A stretch of 33,891 nucleotides of DNA from Candidatus Brevefilum sp. (GTDB taxonomy: Bacteria; Chloroflexota; Anaerolineae; Anaerolineales; Anaerolineaceae): positions 1 through 33,891 of the forward strand of contig JARGGB010000032.1 of the NCBI GenBank assembly GCA_029210815.1. Reading direction: 5' to 3'. Below the pieces are notes generated by a model. That model saw only the letters and a list, made by a program, of their open reading frames with translations. It did no database searches and was not told the origin of the DNA. This document shows positions 26,943 to 33,891 of the stretch, in pieces (the stretch's first letter is position 1; the number at the start of each line of letters is the position of its first letter). The translations under genes were made by a program, and so were the position numbers.

Positions 26943-27611
26943 ATGGAAAAAAACAATCAGGAATACCCATTATTAATCGCTCAATCCGGCCCTTTGGAAG
27001 GTCAAAGGTGGAAAATCAAATCCGAATTACTGCTCGGCAGGGACTCCGACTGCGACGTTGTCATCCCAATGCGCCAGGTCTCAAGACAGCATGCACGAAT
27101 TTTCAAGCGTGAAGGTGGGACGCTGGTTGAGGATCTCAACAGCAAAAATGGCACTTATGTCAATGGCCATCACATTGAAGACATCGTGCGTCTTGAAGAA
27201 GGGGATGAGATCCAGGTTTCGCTTGCGCAGCATTTCATTTACCTAAGCTCCGATGCCACCATGCCCCTGGAAGCCCTGCCGGTTGACATGCAAAAACGGC
27301 GTCTCCGAGTAGATATCGGTGCCCGCCGTATTTGGATTTTGGATAAGGAACTCGATCCGCCCCTATCTGCCTCACAATTCAATTTACTGAGAATTCTTTG
27401 TGAACAAAGCGGTGAGGTGGTCGCAAGATCCGAAATTATCCAAGCGGTGTGGGGAAAAGCCGCCGAGGGTGTAACTGAACAAGCCCTGGATGCGCTTGTA
27501 AGACGATTGCGGGACCGCCTTGCAGAGGTTGACCCGATCTGGGACTACATCGTCACCGTCAGGGGTCACGGCCTTCGCCTGGACAACCCCGCCATCACAC
27601 AAGCCGCTTAG
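26943..27611 (+). CDS. FHA – winged-helix (OmpR-type) regulator
   Basis: A 222-residue protein combining a phosphothreonine-binding FHA domain and a DNA-binding domain. The FHA domain spans about 8–100, with GR at 32–33, SRQH at 47–50 and LNSKNGTYVNG at 65–75, all needed for phosphopeptide binding. An OmpR/PhoB-type winged helix spans about 118–213 (LSASQFNLLRILCEQSGEVVAR; ALDALVRRLRDRL; VRGHGLRL). There is no receiver domain. In known regulators such as EmbR the order is reversed and a BTAD domain lies between. It probably responds to Ser/Thr kinase signalling. It converges on the CpXC gene with a 4-bp gap. Confidence 0.88.
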   Translation: MEKNNQEYPLLIAQSGPLEGQRWKIKSELLLGRDSDCDVVIPMRQVSRQHARIFKREGGTLVEDLNSKNGTYVNGHHIEDIVRLEEGDEIQVSLAQHFIYLSSDATMPLEALPVDMQKRRLRVDIGARRIWILDKELDPPLSASQFNLLRILCEQSGEVVARSEIIQAVWGKAAEGVTEQALDALVRRLRDRLAEVDPIWDYIVTVRGHGLRLDNPAITQAA

Positions 27612-27615
27612 ATTT

Positions 27616-28974
27616 TTAGCCTGCCTTTTGCAAATTGCGCTTCATGGTAAAGCGCAGCGCCTTGCGGTAAATTTGCTGCAGTTTTTCGGCAGTCGCTTCC
27701 TGCCCTTTTTGCTGCTGTGTTTGGTTCAGCAAATTCATCAGAAACTGCATAAATTCATCCGTCAGCTCGTCGGCATTTTCGTCCAGAATAGCATTGATTG
27801 CATCATCATTTTCTACCCGGATCAATGCCTCAATCAGCTCGATATTTGCCCCGGGTGAACTTACTTTCTGAATGGCGCTGGCTACTTTTTGAAGCTTTGC
27901 CAATTTATCCTGCGCTTCTTCTTTACGAGCTTTCTGAATTTCGCTCCGAAGCACATCCAAAAAGATCTCGTTGATCGAAGGCAGTGCTTCCATGGTTGCT
28001 TCTTCAATATCCTCTTGTTCAAGGATTTCATCTAAAAGTTGTTTGGCAAGACCTTGCTGTTCTTTAATCGCCTTGTCAATTTCGTTGGTCATTTCCAAAA
28101 GATTCTCTCGCAGCTCGGTCAACTTCGCCTGCTGCTCACCTGAAGCGCGCTGGATTCGTTCTGAAAGGAGCTGGAAGAAAGCGTAGTCCAGTCCACCTCT
28201 TGCCATGCTCACCAGGGTCACCAGGCGGATCTCACTATCTGCCGCATCAATGATTAAATCGAGCAATTTCTCCCGAGTCAGCCCTTCTTTTGAGGCTTTT
28301 TCAAGATCTTGCATTGCGGCTTGCTGCTCTTTTGCCTGGACCAGGATTTCCTGACCATATTCGGTGCTTTCCAGTATCTCCTGCTGCAAACCGGCTAAAA
28401 CCTGTGTGCTTTCCTCTTCACCAGATGCTGCTGCGCTCTGGATCAACCGCCCCAGGATCATCAACAATTCTTCATCAACCAGTTCCTCTTCCTGTTTAAT
28501 CACCTCAGCCCGTGCCTCAGGGGAAGTGCTCGCCAGACGTTGAAGGAAGTTCAAGCGTTTCTGCTGCGATTCAAGCATTTCAGGTGTAATGCCGTCTTCT
28601 TCAAGAATACGTTCCATCAAGCGCTGACGTGTCAGCATGGTTTCTGGTTTAAACAGGTAAGCTTTACGCTTTTCCATCGGCAGGCTTTCCATGACTTTAG
28701 TGATCATGGGACCAATCATTTGCTCTTGCTGATTCACCGGTACGCTCAATTCAGGCGGGAAAAAAGTTAACAATAATTCCTTATCCGGATCATGATACAC
28801 GATCGGTGTGGGTGCCTGACCCTGGTAACCGCAATTTGGGCACTGGATCAAGTTGTAAGCACCGGAAAGTAAAGTCTGTTTTGCCTGGGGATTCTGACTC
28901 ACATCGAATAAACGGGTGATATCCGCAGCAACTGGTTGTCTACACTGGGGGCATGAAATGGTTGTCTTAGCCAT
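27616..28974 (-). CDS. CpXC-domain protein
   Basis: A 452-residue soluble protein. The N terminus has two zinc-ribbon-like pairs, CPQC (C8, C11) and CPNC (C45, C48), followed by the YHDPDKELLLTFFPPEL stretch typical of the CpXC domain (about 1–130). The rest is strongly helical and charged, with repeated Glu/Gln-rich segments suggesting coiled coil (about 140–450). Function of the family is unknown. It is transcribed toward the FHA regulator, so the two stops are neighbours but the genes are not cotranscribed. Confidence 0.8.
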   Translation of the reverse strand: MAKTTISCPQCRQPVAADITRLFDVSQNPQAKQTLLSGAYNLIQCPNCGYQGQAPTPIVYHDPDKELLLTFFPPELSVPVNQQEQMIGPMITKVMESLPMEKRKAYLFKPETMLTRQRLMERILEEDGITPEMLESQQKRLNFLQRLASTSPEARAEVIKQEEELVDEELLMILGRLIQSAAASGEEESTQVLAGLQQEILESTEYGQEILVQAKEQQAAMQDLEKASKEGLTREKLLDLIIDAADSEIRLVTLVSMARGGLDYAFFQLLSERIQRASGEQQAKLTELRENLLEMTNEIDKAIKEQQGLAKQLLDEILEQEDIEEATMEALPSINEIFLDVLRSEIQKARKEEAQDKLAKLQKVASAIQKVSSPGANIELIEALIRVENDDAINAILDENADELTDEFMQFLMNLLNQTQQQKGQEATAEKLQQIYRKALRFTMKRNLQKAG

Positions 28975-29158
28975 GTTCTCTCTTTCTTTTAATTTACGAA
29001 TCCAAGGAATGCATTATACCATCTGGAAAGGCTCCAAGAATCAGCACAAATACAAGCCAATAATAAACTTTACTGGTATTTTCTAAGAAGTCTATAAGAG
29101 ATTCGATGCAAGGTGTTATTTCGGGTTACACCCAGAGCTTTTTCCACCTGACAACTAA

Positions 29159-29196
29159 AACCCCTGGACATCATTCTCAAGAATTGTCCAGGGGTT
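29159..29196 (-). terminator. intrinsic terminator of the lipoprotein gene
   Basis: AACCCCTGGACA (29159–29170) pairs perfectly with TGTCCAGGGGTT (29185–29196). The loop itself can pair further (ATTCT with AGAAT). On the minus strand the hairpin lies 38 bp after the lipoprotein stop and runs into TTTTAG. Confidence 0.75.
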
Positions 29197-29233
29197 AGTA
29201 TCGTCAAACTTCGAGATTTGAGTATTTTCTATA

Positions 29234-30457
29234 TTACGGCAGCAGCTGGGTCCAGTTTTCACCGCCGTCAGATGTCTGATACAGTTTGCGCGGCTCCCAG
29301 GTATCCTCATCCGGTGTTGCCAGGACCCAACCATGCTGCTCATCCACAAAATCAAGCTTCAGGAAAATTTCACCAGCTGGGATGCCGGTCATTGCGGGCA
29401 TGAACCAGGTCACGCCGCCGTCCGTTGTTTTGAAAAGGTTTGTCCCGGCAGCCATCCAGCCTTCATCCAGGGAATAAAAATCAAAATCTCTGCCGTCCTG
29501 AACGGCGTTTTGAAATATCCAGGTCTGACCGCTGTCATCACTGCGATAAACAAGAAGGTACATGTTATCATCCGGCGCCAGGGCACGAACGGTAATGTAG
29601 CCTGTGTTATCTGTCAAAAAGACAGGCTGGTGCACTTCCAACCAGCTGCCAGTGTAGGTACTTGGCAGGGAAATATCCGTTTCCAGCGCCCAGTTAACGC
29701 CGCCATCAGTGGTTGTATGGAGATAAAAATAATCCGTCATTGGGTAGGTGCCCCCGATCCAGGCACGATCCACATCCAGGAATGTAATTCCACCTTTAGA
29801 TCCGCCCTCAGGCAAAGACTTCGACTCTCCTGGTTCATGACTGAACACCTCTGTCCAGGTTGCCCCGCCATCACTGGTGTGATAAATCGCCACATAATGT
29901 GACCCAGCCCCAGCGCCCAAATCAACCAGTGCAAAGCCATTATTCTCATCCAGGAAAAAATAGCGTGCCCTCTCAAAGGGAACAACGGATACTGTCCAGC
30001 TGACACTCCCCTCCAGGGTATGATAAATTTCACCACCTAAAGAATTAGGCGTGAACCAGGCTGTTTCTGCATCCAGGAAGAAGGCTTCTATCCATAAAGA
30101 GGTGACATCGGGCGGCAGTGGATGCAGTTCCATGGGCGTTGTATCCAGCCAGGTGTGACCGCCGTCCACAGTTCGCAAAAGCCTGTCATTATCCTGGGTT
30201 AATGCCCAACCTTGCGTTGGTGTGAACATCTTGAAATAATAAATAACAGGGTCTGTAAAACCCGGCAGGGAGATCTCCGGTTCTTCGGTAGGCGTTAATG
30301 ATGGGCTTAATGTTGGTGTGTTTGTCTCAAAGGGGGTTGGTGTACTTGTCTCTGCGTCGGGTTCTGGCTCTGTTCCTTCCAGCCACGGTAAATTGCATGC
30401 TTGCAAAGCAAGGATCAAGAGAATGAGTGTTGAGATTTTGATCCAATTCTTTCTCAT
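29234..30457 (-). CDS. YCF48/BNR-like repeat lipoprotein
   Basis: A 407-residue exported lipoprotein. MRKNWIKIST plus a hydrophobic stretch ends in the lipobox LQAC (C21). A Thr/Pro-rich linker follows (about 30–65). Then come repeated units of the type LLRTVDGGHTW, YHTSDGGATWTEV, TTDGGVNWALE, RSDDSGQTWIF, TTDGGVTWF and TSDGGENWTQL, the hallmark of YCF48/BNR beta-propellers. The propeller probably binds a protein or polysaccharide outside the cell. The start ATG 30457 has GGAG six nt upstream; the TTG four codons earlier is less likely. It is monocistronic, with its own terminator. Confidence 0.85.
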   Translation of the reverse strand: MRKNWIKISTLILLILALQACNLPWLEGTEPEPDAETSTPTPFETNTPTLSPSLTPTEEPEISLPGFTDPVIYYFKMFTPTQGWALTQDNDRLLRTVDGGHTWLDTTPMELHPLPPDVTSLWIEAFFLDAETAWFTPNSLGGEIYHTLEGSVSWTVSVVPFERARYFFLDENNGFALVDLGAGAGSHYVAIYHTSDGGATWTEVFSHEPGESKSLPEGGSKGGITFLDVDRAWIGGTYPMTDYFYLHTTTDGGVNWALETDISLPSTYTGSWLEVHQPVFLTDNTGYITVRALAPDDNMYLLVYRSDDSGQTWIFQNAVQDGRDFDFYSLDEGWMAAGTNLFKTTDGGVTWFMPAMTGIPAGEIFLKLDFVDEQHGWVLATPDEDTWEPRKLYQTSDGGENWTQLLP

Positions 30458-30515
30458 ATTTGTCTCCAATTTTGAAAAGACTCATGTTTATTGAAGTATT
30501 GAAAGTAATGAGCAG

Positions 30516-30536
30516 CATTTTGTCATCAACAAAATG
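30516..30536. repeat. 8-bp inverted repeat between divergent genes
   Basis: CATTTTGT (30516–30523) and ACAAAATG (30529–30536) with loop CATCA. It lies in the lipoprotein leader, about 60 bp before its start, and could be an operator or a leader hairpin. Confidence 0.45.
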
Positions 30537-30578
30537 TGCCCCAGTAGATCACAGATTCAGGCATTATCCTTTTCTATG

Positions 30579-30608
30579 AGCATATCACAGTGAAATACCA
30601 TGAGTCAA
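30579..30608 (-). promoter_or_regulatory. candidate promoter of the lipoprotein gene
   Basis: On the minus strand, TTGACT (30608–30603), an 18-bp spacer and TATGCT (30584–30579), about 120 bp before the start codon. Confidence 0.4.
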
Positions 30609-30669
30609 TCCTTATTGATCTGATGTTGCAAAAAACAGACTTAAATACCCAAAACATTTCCATACAAAG

Positions 30670-30699
30670 TTGGTCTTATTTGCAAACCTTCGTTATAAT
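30670..30699 (+). promoter_or_regulatory. promoter of the ATP-cone/kinase gene
   Basis: TTGGTC at 30670–30675, an 18-bp spacer and a perfect TATAAT at 30694–30699, about 47 bp before the start codon at 30747. Confidence 0.55.
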
Positions 30700-30746
30700 T
30701 AATTCAAAGTTTGCCTTTAAATGAATTTTTATTGGAAGGAGAGACG

Positions 30747-32087
30747 ATGTCTAGGATTGAATCAGTCAAAAAACGAGATGGCTCGATTGTAGACTTCACA
30801 CCGCAGCGGATCACCAACGCGATTTACCGTGCGGCTGTCGCTGTTGGCGGACGTGATAAAAGGACCTCTGAAAAATTAGCAGAAAAAGTCGTCCAGACTC
30901 TTGAAACGCAAACGCCTGAAGGTGAAATCCCCACCGTAGAGCAGATCCAGGATATTGTTGAAAAGACCCTGATTGAAGAGGGTCATGCAAAGGTTGCCAA
31001 AGCTTATATCCTTTACAGGGCGGAACGCGCTCGATTACGTGAACAGCGAGAGGAACGCCGGGCTGAACCCTCAGGGAACATCCCCTGGGCAAAATTATGG
31101 CGTATCCTGGATTGGGCGGTGGAACATAATTTCCATACCGTTGAACACCTCAATGAGCGCATCCGGAAAGGCGAGCTTTCTGAAATTGTCGGGGCTTCTG
31201 AGGCTTTTTACCAGGAGGATGTGGAAAATGCCGCAAACCTGGTAGCACAGCGGAAAGATGATCTTCGAATGGTGATCATTGCTGGTCCATCCTCATCGGG
31301 GAAGACCACAACCACCATTAAGCTTGGCGAACGTCTTGCACGGCATGATATGCACCTGGTGACGCTCAATGTCGATAATTATTTCTTTGACCTCGAAATG
31401 CATCCGAAGGACGAATTTGGCGACTATGATTTTGAAACACCGCAAGCGCTGGATTTGGATCTGATCAACGAACATCTCACCCGCTTGTTTGCTGGTGAGG
31501 AGGTCAAAATTCCGTTCTATGACTTCAAGACCGGTACTCGCCAGCTTGATCAAACGCCCATGAAATTAGCGTCGAATGAAGTCATCCTGATTGACAGCCT
31601 GCACGGTCTTTACCCCGATATGACCAAAGACATCTCGCCGGAGAAAAAATTCAGGCTTTATATTGAACCCTTGCTCCAGCTTAAGGCGCATGATGGAAGA
31701 TATATCCGCTGGACAGATATCCGGTTGATCCGGCGCATGCTGCGCGATGCGTCGCATAGGGCTTATGATCCAACCAAGACACTCCTGCACTGGCATTATG
31801 TGCGCGCCAGTGAGCTGCGAAATATCATCCCATATCTTAATACGACTGATTACATCGTCAACAGCGGGATGCCCTATGAAATGCCAATGTACAAAGCCAA
31901 GCTGTTTGATGAATTTGCCAGGTGGACAGAGGAATACAAAGGCGATCCGTTACGCGCTGATGCCTATGAACGTGCCAGCCGTGTTTATAAGCTGATGCAG
32001 TCTCTGGAGCCAATCAAAGATGATTCGATCGTCCCAGAGAATTCAGTCATCAGGGAATTCATCGGCGGGAGCATTTACGAGTATTAA
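30747..32087 (+). CDS. ATP-cone / uridine-kinase-like fusion protein
   Basis: A 446-residue protein. Residues 3–95 form an ATP-cone (VKKRDGSIVDFTPQRITNAI; VEQIQDIVEKTLIEEGHAKVAKAYILYR), the nucleotide-sensing domain of NrdR and ribonucleotide reductases. A helical linker leads to a P-loop kinase of the uridine kinase/phosphoribulokinase family, with Walker A GPSSSGKTTT at 180–189, DNYF at 210–213, DFETPQALD at 228–236 and IDSLHGL at 282–288. It probably phosphorylates a nucleoside or similar substrate, perhaps under control of ATP/dATP bound to the cone. The start ATG 30747 follows GGAAGGAG; the ATG 12 codons upstream is less likely. It is monocistronic. Confidence 0.85.
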   Translation: MSRIESVKKRDGSIVDFTPQRITNAIYRAAVAVGGRDKRTSEKLAEKVVQTLETQTPEGEIPTVEQIQDIVEKTLIEEGHAKVAKAYILYRAERARLREQREERRAEPSGNIPWAKLWRILDWAVEHNFHTVEHLNERIRKGELSEIVGASEAFYQEDVENAANLVAQRKDDLRMVIIAGPSSSGKTTTTIKLGERLARHDMHLVTLNVDNYFFDLEMHPKDEFGDYDFETPQALDLDLINEHLTRLFAGEEVKIPFYDFKTGTRQLDQTPMKLASNEVILIDSLHGLYPDMTKDISPEKKFRLYIEPLLQLKAHDGRYIRWTDIRLIRRMLRDASHRAYDPTKTLLHWHYVRASELRNIIPYLNTTDYIVNSGMPYEMPMYKAKLFDEFARWTEEYKGDPLRADAYERASRVYKLMQSLEPIKDDSIVPENSVIREFIGGSIYEY

Positions 32088-32132
32088 ATTGCGATTCTTT
32101 GCAAGCTAAATATTTTTAAGAACCCGTAGGGG

Positions 32133-32146
32133 CGAGGCGTGCCTCG
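32133..32146. repeat. GC-rich hairpin repeat between convergent genes
   Basis: CGAGGC–GT–GCCTCG within a GTAGGGGCGAGGCGTGCCTC context. The GTAGGGGCGAGGC style resembles widespread intergenic repeats (recalled, not searched). It may also serve as a bidirectional terminator, but no T-run follows. Confidence 0.45.
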
Positions 32147-32156
32147 GCCTTACCAA

Positions 32157-33395
32157 TTACCCTTCTATTGCCCTCAACAAATCACGGACAATATCATTAG
32201 GCTCTTCTATCCCCACCGAAAGGCGCACCAAACCATCCGTAATACCGGCTGCCAGACGTTTTTCACGGGGGGTATTGCGATGGGTCATGCTGGCTGGATG
32301 CTGCACCAGGGTATCTACATTTCCCAAACTCACTGCCAAGGTCGCCACCCTGACATTATCCATCATGCGCTTGCCAGCTTCCAACCCACCCTTAAGATCA
32401 AAGGCAATCATCCCACCATAATCGGACATCTGAATTTGTGCCAGGGCAAAATCCGGGTGACTTTCCAAGCCGGGATAATAAACGCAATTAACCTCGGGAT
32501 GTTCCTCAAGGCGCCTTGCAACGCGAAGGGCGTTTTGACAATGTCGTTTCATCCGCAATTCAAAGGTTTTCAAGCCAATATTCGCCATCCATGTATCGAT
32601 AGGGCTTGGCGTCGCTCCCATAATTTTATAAATCTGGTAGAGCGGTCCTTTTAACAAATCCAAATCCGTGGTGATCGCTGCCCCACCCAATACCTGTCCA
32701 TGCCCCGAAAGGTATTTCGTCGTCGAATGCACCACGATATCAGCGCCCAGGGTTAGGGGACGCTGACAGAAAGGTGTTGCGAAGGTATTATCCACTGCGA
32801 CCCGGGCGCCATTGCTATGGGCTAAATCCACAACCATTTTGATATCTGTCAAACGCAAGGAGGGGTTGACCGGCGTTTCGATATACGCCAGTTTCGCTTC
32901 AGGGTTGGCTTGAAAAGCCTGTTCCCAGGCCTGATACGTGTTATCCGTGACCCACACCACATTGATCCCAAAATTGGGAGCAAGGTTCTTGAAAAAGAGA
33001 TAAGTGCCGTCATAAAGCGCTGCTTGTGTCAGTACCGTTTGACCAGTTTCTACACAGGATAGAATGGCAGCCGTAACAGCAGCCATGCCGGATGCAAACA
33101 CCAAACCCCCGACAACATCTTCAGGCATCACATTCGGGTTCTGTTTCAAGATATCCCAGGCTTCAAGCGCTGCCAATTTACTGGCTAAATGCTGATGATT
33201 GGGGTTATTCAGCCGTGTGTAATAAAAGCCTGGCTTCTCTCCGCCGGCAATTGCCGCACCAGAATCAGTATCATCAAAGGTAAACACGGAATTCTGATAA
33301 ATGGGCATGATATGGGCATTTTCTGCGTTATGGCCTTCTTTATAATGGGTTAGAAAAGTCGTCAACCCTTCATATTTACCCGGATGGTCTGACAT
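32157..33395 (-). CDS. trans-sulfuration PLP-dependent enzyme
   Basis: A 412-residue cytosolic Cys/Met metabolism PLP enzyme (cystathionine gamma-synthase/lyase, methionine gamma-lyase, O-acetylhomoserine sulfhydrylase group). Marks: FYYTRLNNPN (57–66) with the phosphate-binding Tyr/Arg, SGMAAV at 102–107 for PLP phosphate, DNTFATPF near 202–209, the PLP lysine K227 in HSTTKYLSGHG, and the substrate-binding SVGIEEPNDIVRDL near the C terminus. The exact reaction cannot be read from motifs. Length is close to the usual 380–430. The start follows AAGGAG. An 8-bp inverted repeat lies upstream in its leader. Confidence 0.9.
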   Translation of the reverse strand: MSDHPGKYEGLTTFLTHYKEGHNAENAHIMPIYQNSVFTFDDTDSGAAIAGGEKPGFYYTRLNNPNHQHLASKLAALEAWDILKQNPNVMPEDVVGGLVFASGMAAVTAAILSCVETGQTVLTQAALYDGTYLFFKNLAPNFGINVVWVTDNTYQAWEQAFQANPEAKLAYIETPVNPSLRLTDIKMVVDLAHSNGARVAVDNTFATPFCQRPLTLGADIVVHSTTKYLSGHGQVLGGAAITTDLDLLKGPLYQIYKIMGATPSPIDTWMANIGLKTFELRMKRHCQNALRVARRLEEHPEVNCVYYPGLESHPDFALAQIQMSDYGGMIAFDLKGGLEAGKRMMDNVRVATLAVSLGNVDTLVQHPASMTHRNTPREKRLAAGITDGLVRLSVGIEEPNDIVRDLLRAIEG

Positions 33396-33433
33396 GCATT
33401 GCTCCTTGTTTGACAGATATTAATTAGCAAAGC

Positions 33434-33469
33434 CGGTTAAGTCTTGCGTTTGATAAACTATCTTAACCG
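33434..33469. repeat. inverted repeat upstream of the PLP enzyme gene
   Basis: CGGTTAAG (33434–33441) and CTTAACCG (33462–33469), 20-nt loop. It lies about 40–75 bp upstream of the start codon and could be an operator or leader structure. No SAM riboswitch consensus is seen. Confidence 0.45.
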
Positions 33470-33550
33470 CAAATCCAATTCTATCACAGCCAAACAGATA
33501 AATAGCTTGTTTATATGTCTTTTTATAAAGTGGGCGGCAAGGAGAAAACC

Positions 33551-33599
33551 TGCTTTTGTAGGGTGCGGTGCGTTCTCCACCGCACCATTATTGGCATGA
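33551..33599. repeat. 49-bp dispersed repeat, copy 1
   Basis: Flanks TGCTTTTGTAGGGTGCG and TCCACCGCACCATTATTGG.. are identical to copy 2. The 8-bp core differs. In this copy GGTGCGGTG and CACCGCACC form a perfect 9-bp stem. Confidence 0.8.
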
Positions 33600-33718
33600 T
33601 TCAACAATCAATACTGTCTAACAAATTGTCATTGGTTTATTGCAACAATTCGGCGGGCAGAAAAAAGACCCCCCTAACCCCCCGCAAGCAGGGGGAACTG
33701 GGCGTCAATGGCATAAAA

Positions 33719-33767
33719 TGCTTTTGTAGGGTGCGTGAATCTTTCCACCGCACCATTATTGGCATGA
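33719..33767. repeat. 49-bp dispersed repeat, copy 2
   Basis: Same flanks as copy 1 (168 bp away), with core TGAATCTT instead of GTGCGTTC. The stem is shortened to GGTGCG / CGCACC. Confidence 0.8.
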
Positions 33768-33820
33768 GTTCAATATCAACCCTGTCCGACCAAATTTATT
33801 CAGGATTGAATGCATAAATC

Positions 33821-33845
33821 GGCGGGATGAAATTCGCATCCCGCC
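33821..33845. repeat. GC-rich hairpin
   Basis: GGCGGGATG (33821–33829) and CATCCCGCC (33837–33845) form a perfect 9-bp stem with a 7-nt loop, followed by CTACG. It is of the same intergenic repeat style as 33551–33767. Confidence 0.65.
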
Positions 33846-33891
33846 CTACGAGCTCGCATTGCATAATTCCCTAAATAAATTCAAGAAGCAT

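Larger units (their letters stand above)
33396..33891. other. intergenic region rich in hairpin repeats
   Basis: No credible gene is seen. The region contains an inverted repeat at 33434–33469 (CGGTTAAG / CTTAACCG) in the leader of the PLP enzyme gene, two 49-bp repeats at 33551–33599 and 33719–33767, a C-run/G-run hairpin at about 33668–33696 and a hairpin at 33821–33845. A 100-codon frame across it is made of these repeats. Confidence 0.6.

Noticed and set aside
33515-33817. 100-codon plus-strand frame at the end of the window
   Set aside because: It is composed of the two 49-bp repeats and other hairpins; the apparent repeats in the protein are repeats in the DNA.

Overview
The window looks like a chromosomal segment of a bacterium of the phylum Chloroflexota, most likely class Anaerolineae. 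This is an inference from gene content and style: a ClpC–RadA–DUF6391–HolA cluster, two phosphohexomutases in a row, CpXC and YCF48-type proteins, an FHA–winged-helix protein, and intergenic DNA filled with small dispersed hairpin repeats. No rRNA, tRNA, phage, transposase or CRISPR array was found. Housekeeping genes are moderately GC-rich (33/60 in one hand-counted line of the prolyl oligopeptidase gene), while the 5.7–11.2 kb block is clearly poorer (21/60, 24/60 and 25/60 in three lines).

Layout. 1–347: two tandem 73-bp palindrome-bearing repeats and further hairpin repeats. 348–2905: an adenine/adenosine deaminase (-), a peroxiredoxin-like gene read through an in-frame UGA (+), and an NAD(P)-binding Rossmann protein (+). 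2895–5414: a zinc/cadmium export unit (-), with an SmtB-type ArsR sensor followed by a P1B ATPase, its promoter and an operator-like palindrome. 5523–11067: a probable magnesium block, with a leader ending in a strong terminator hairpin, a soluble PRC–MgtE_N–CBS protein, an Nramp-superfamily permease with an altered metal site, and a convergent MgtA-like P-type ATPase. 11224–14882: a small membrane protein, prolyl oligopeptidase, DnaQ-like exonuclease and LysE exporter (all -). 15063–20192: an unusually long phosphoglucomutase/phosphomannomutase, GlmM and an EEP-family hydrolase (all -). 20337–25925: holA, DUF6391, radA and clpC (all -). 26391–28974: a small PLDc_N-like membrane protein (+), an FHA–winged-helix regulator (+) and a convergent CpXC protein (-). 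29234–33395: a YCF48-like lipoprotein (-), an ATP-cone/uridine-kinase-like fusion (+) and a trans-sulfuration PLP enzyme (-). 33396–33891: intergenic hairpin repeats.

The most interesting element is the peroxiredoxin-like gene at 1680–2153. A UGA sits exactly where the first Cys of a CxxC redox motif is expected, both flanking parts are intact and in frame, and a 6-bp stem with loop AGTT lies 25 nt downstream, as expected of a bacterial SECIS. It is probably a selenoprotein. Second is the putative magnesium block, in which the cytosolic gating module of MgtE appears detached and placed in one transcription unit with an Nramp-like permease that lacks the canonical DPGN and MPH metal-site motifs. 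Other unusual architectures are the 851-residue phosphohexomutase, the ATP-cone/kinase fusion and the FHA–winged-helix protein.

All functional calls come from reading motifs by eye. No database search was run.
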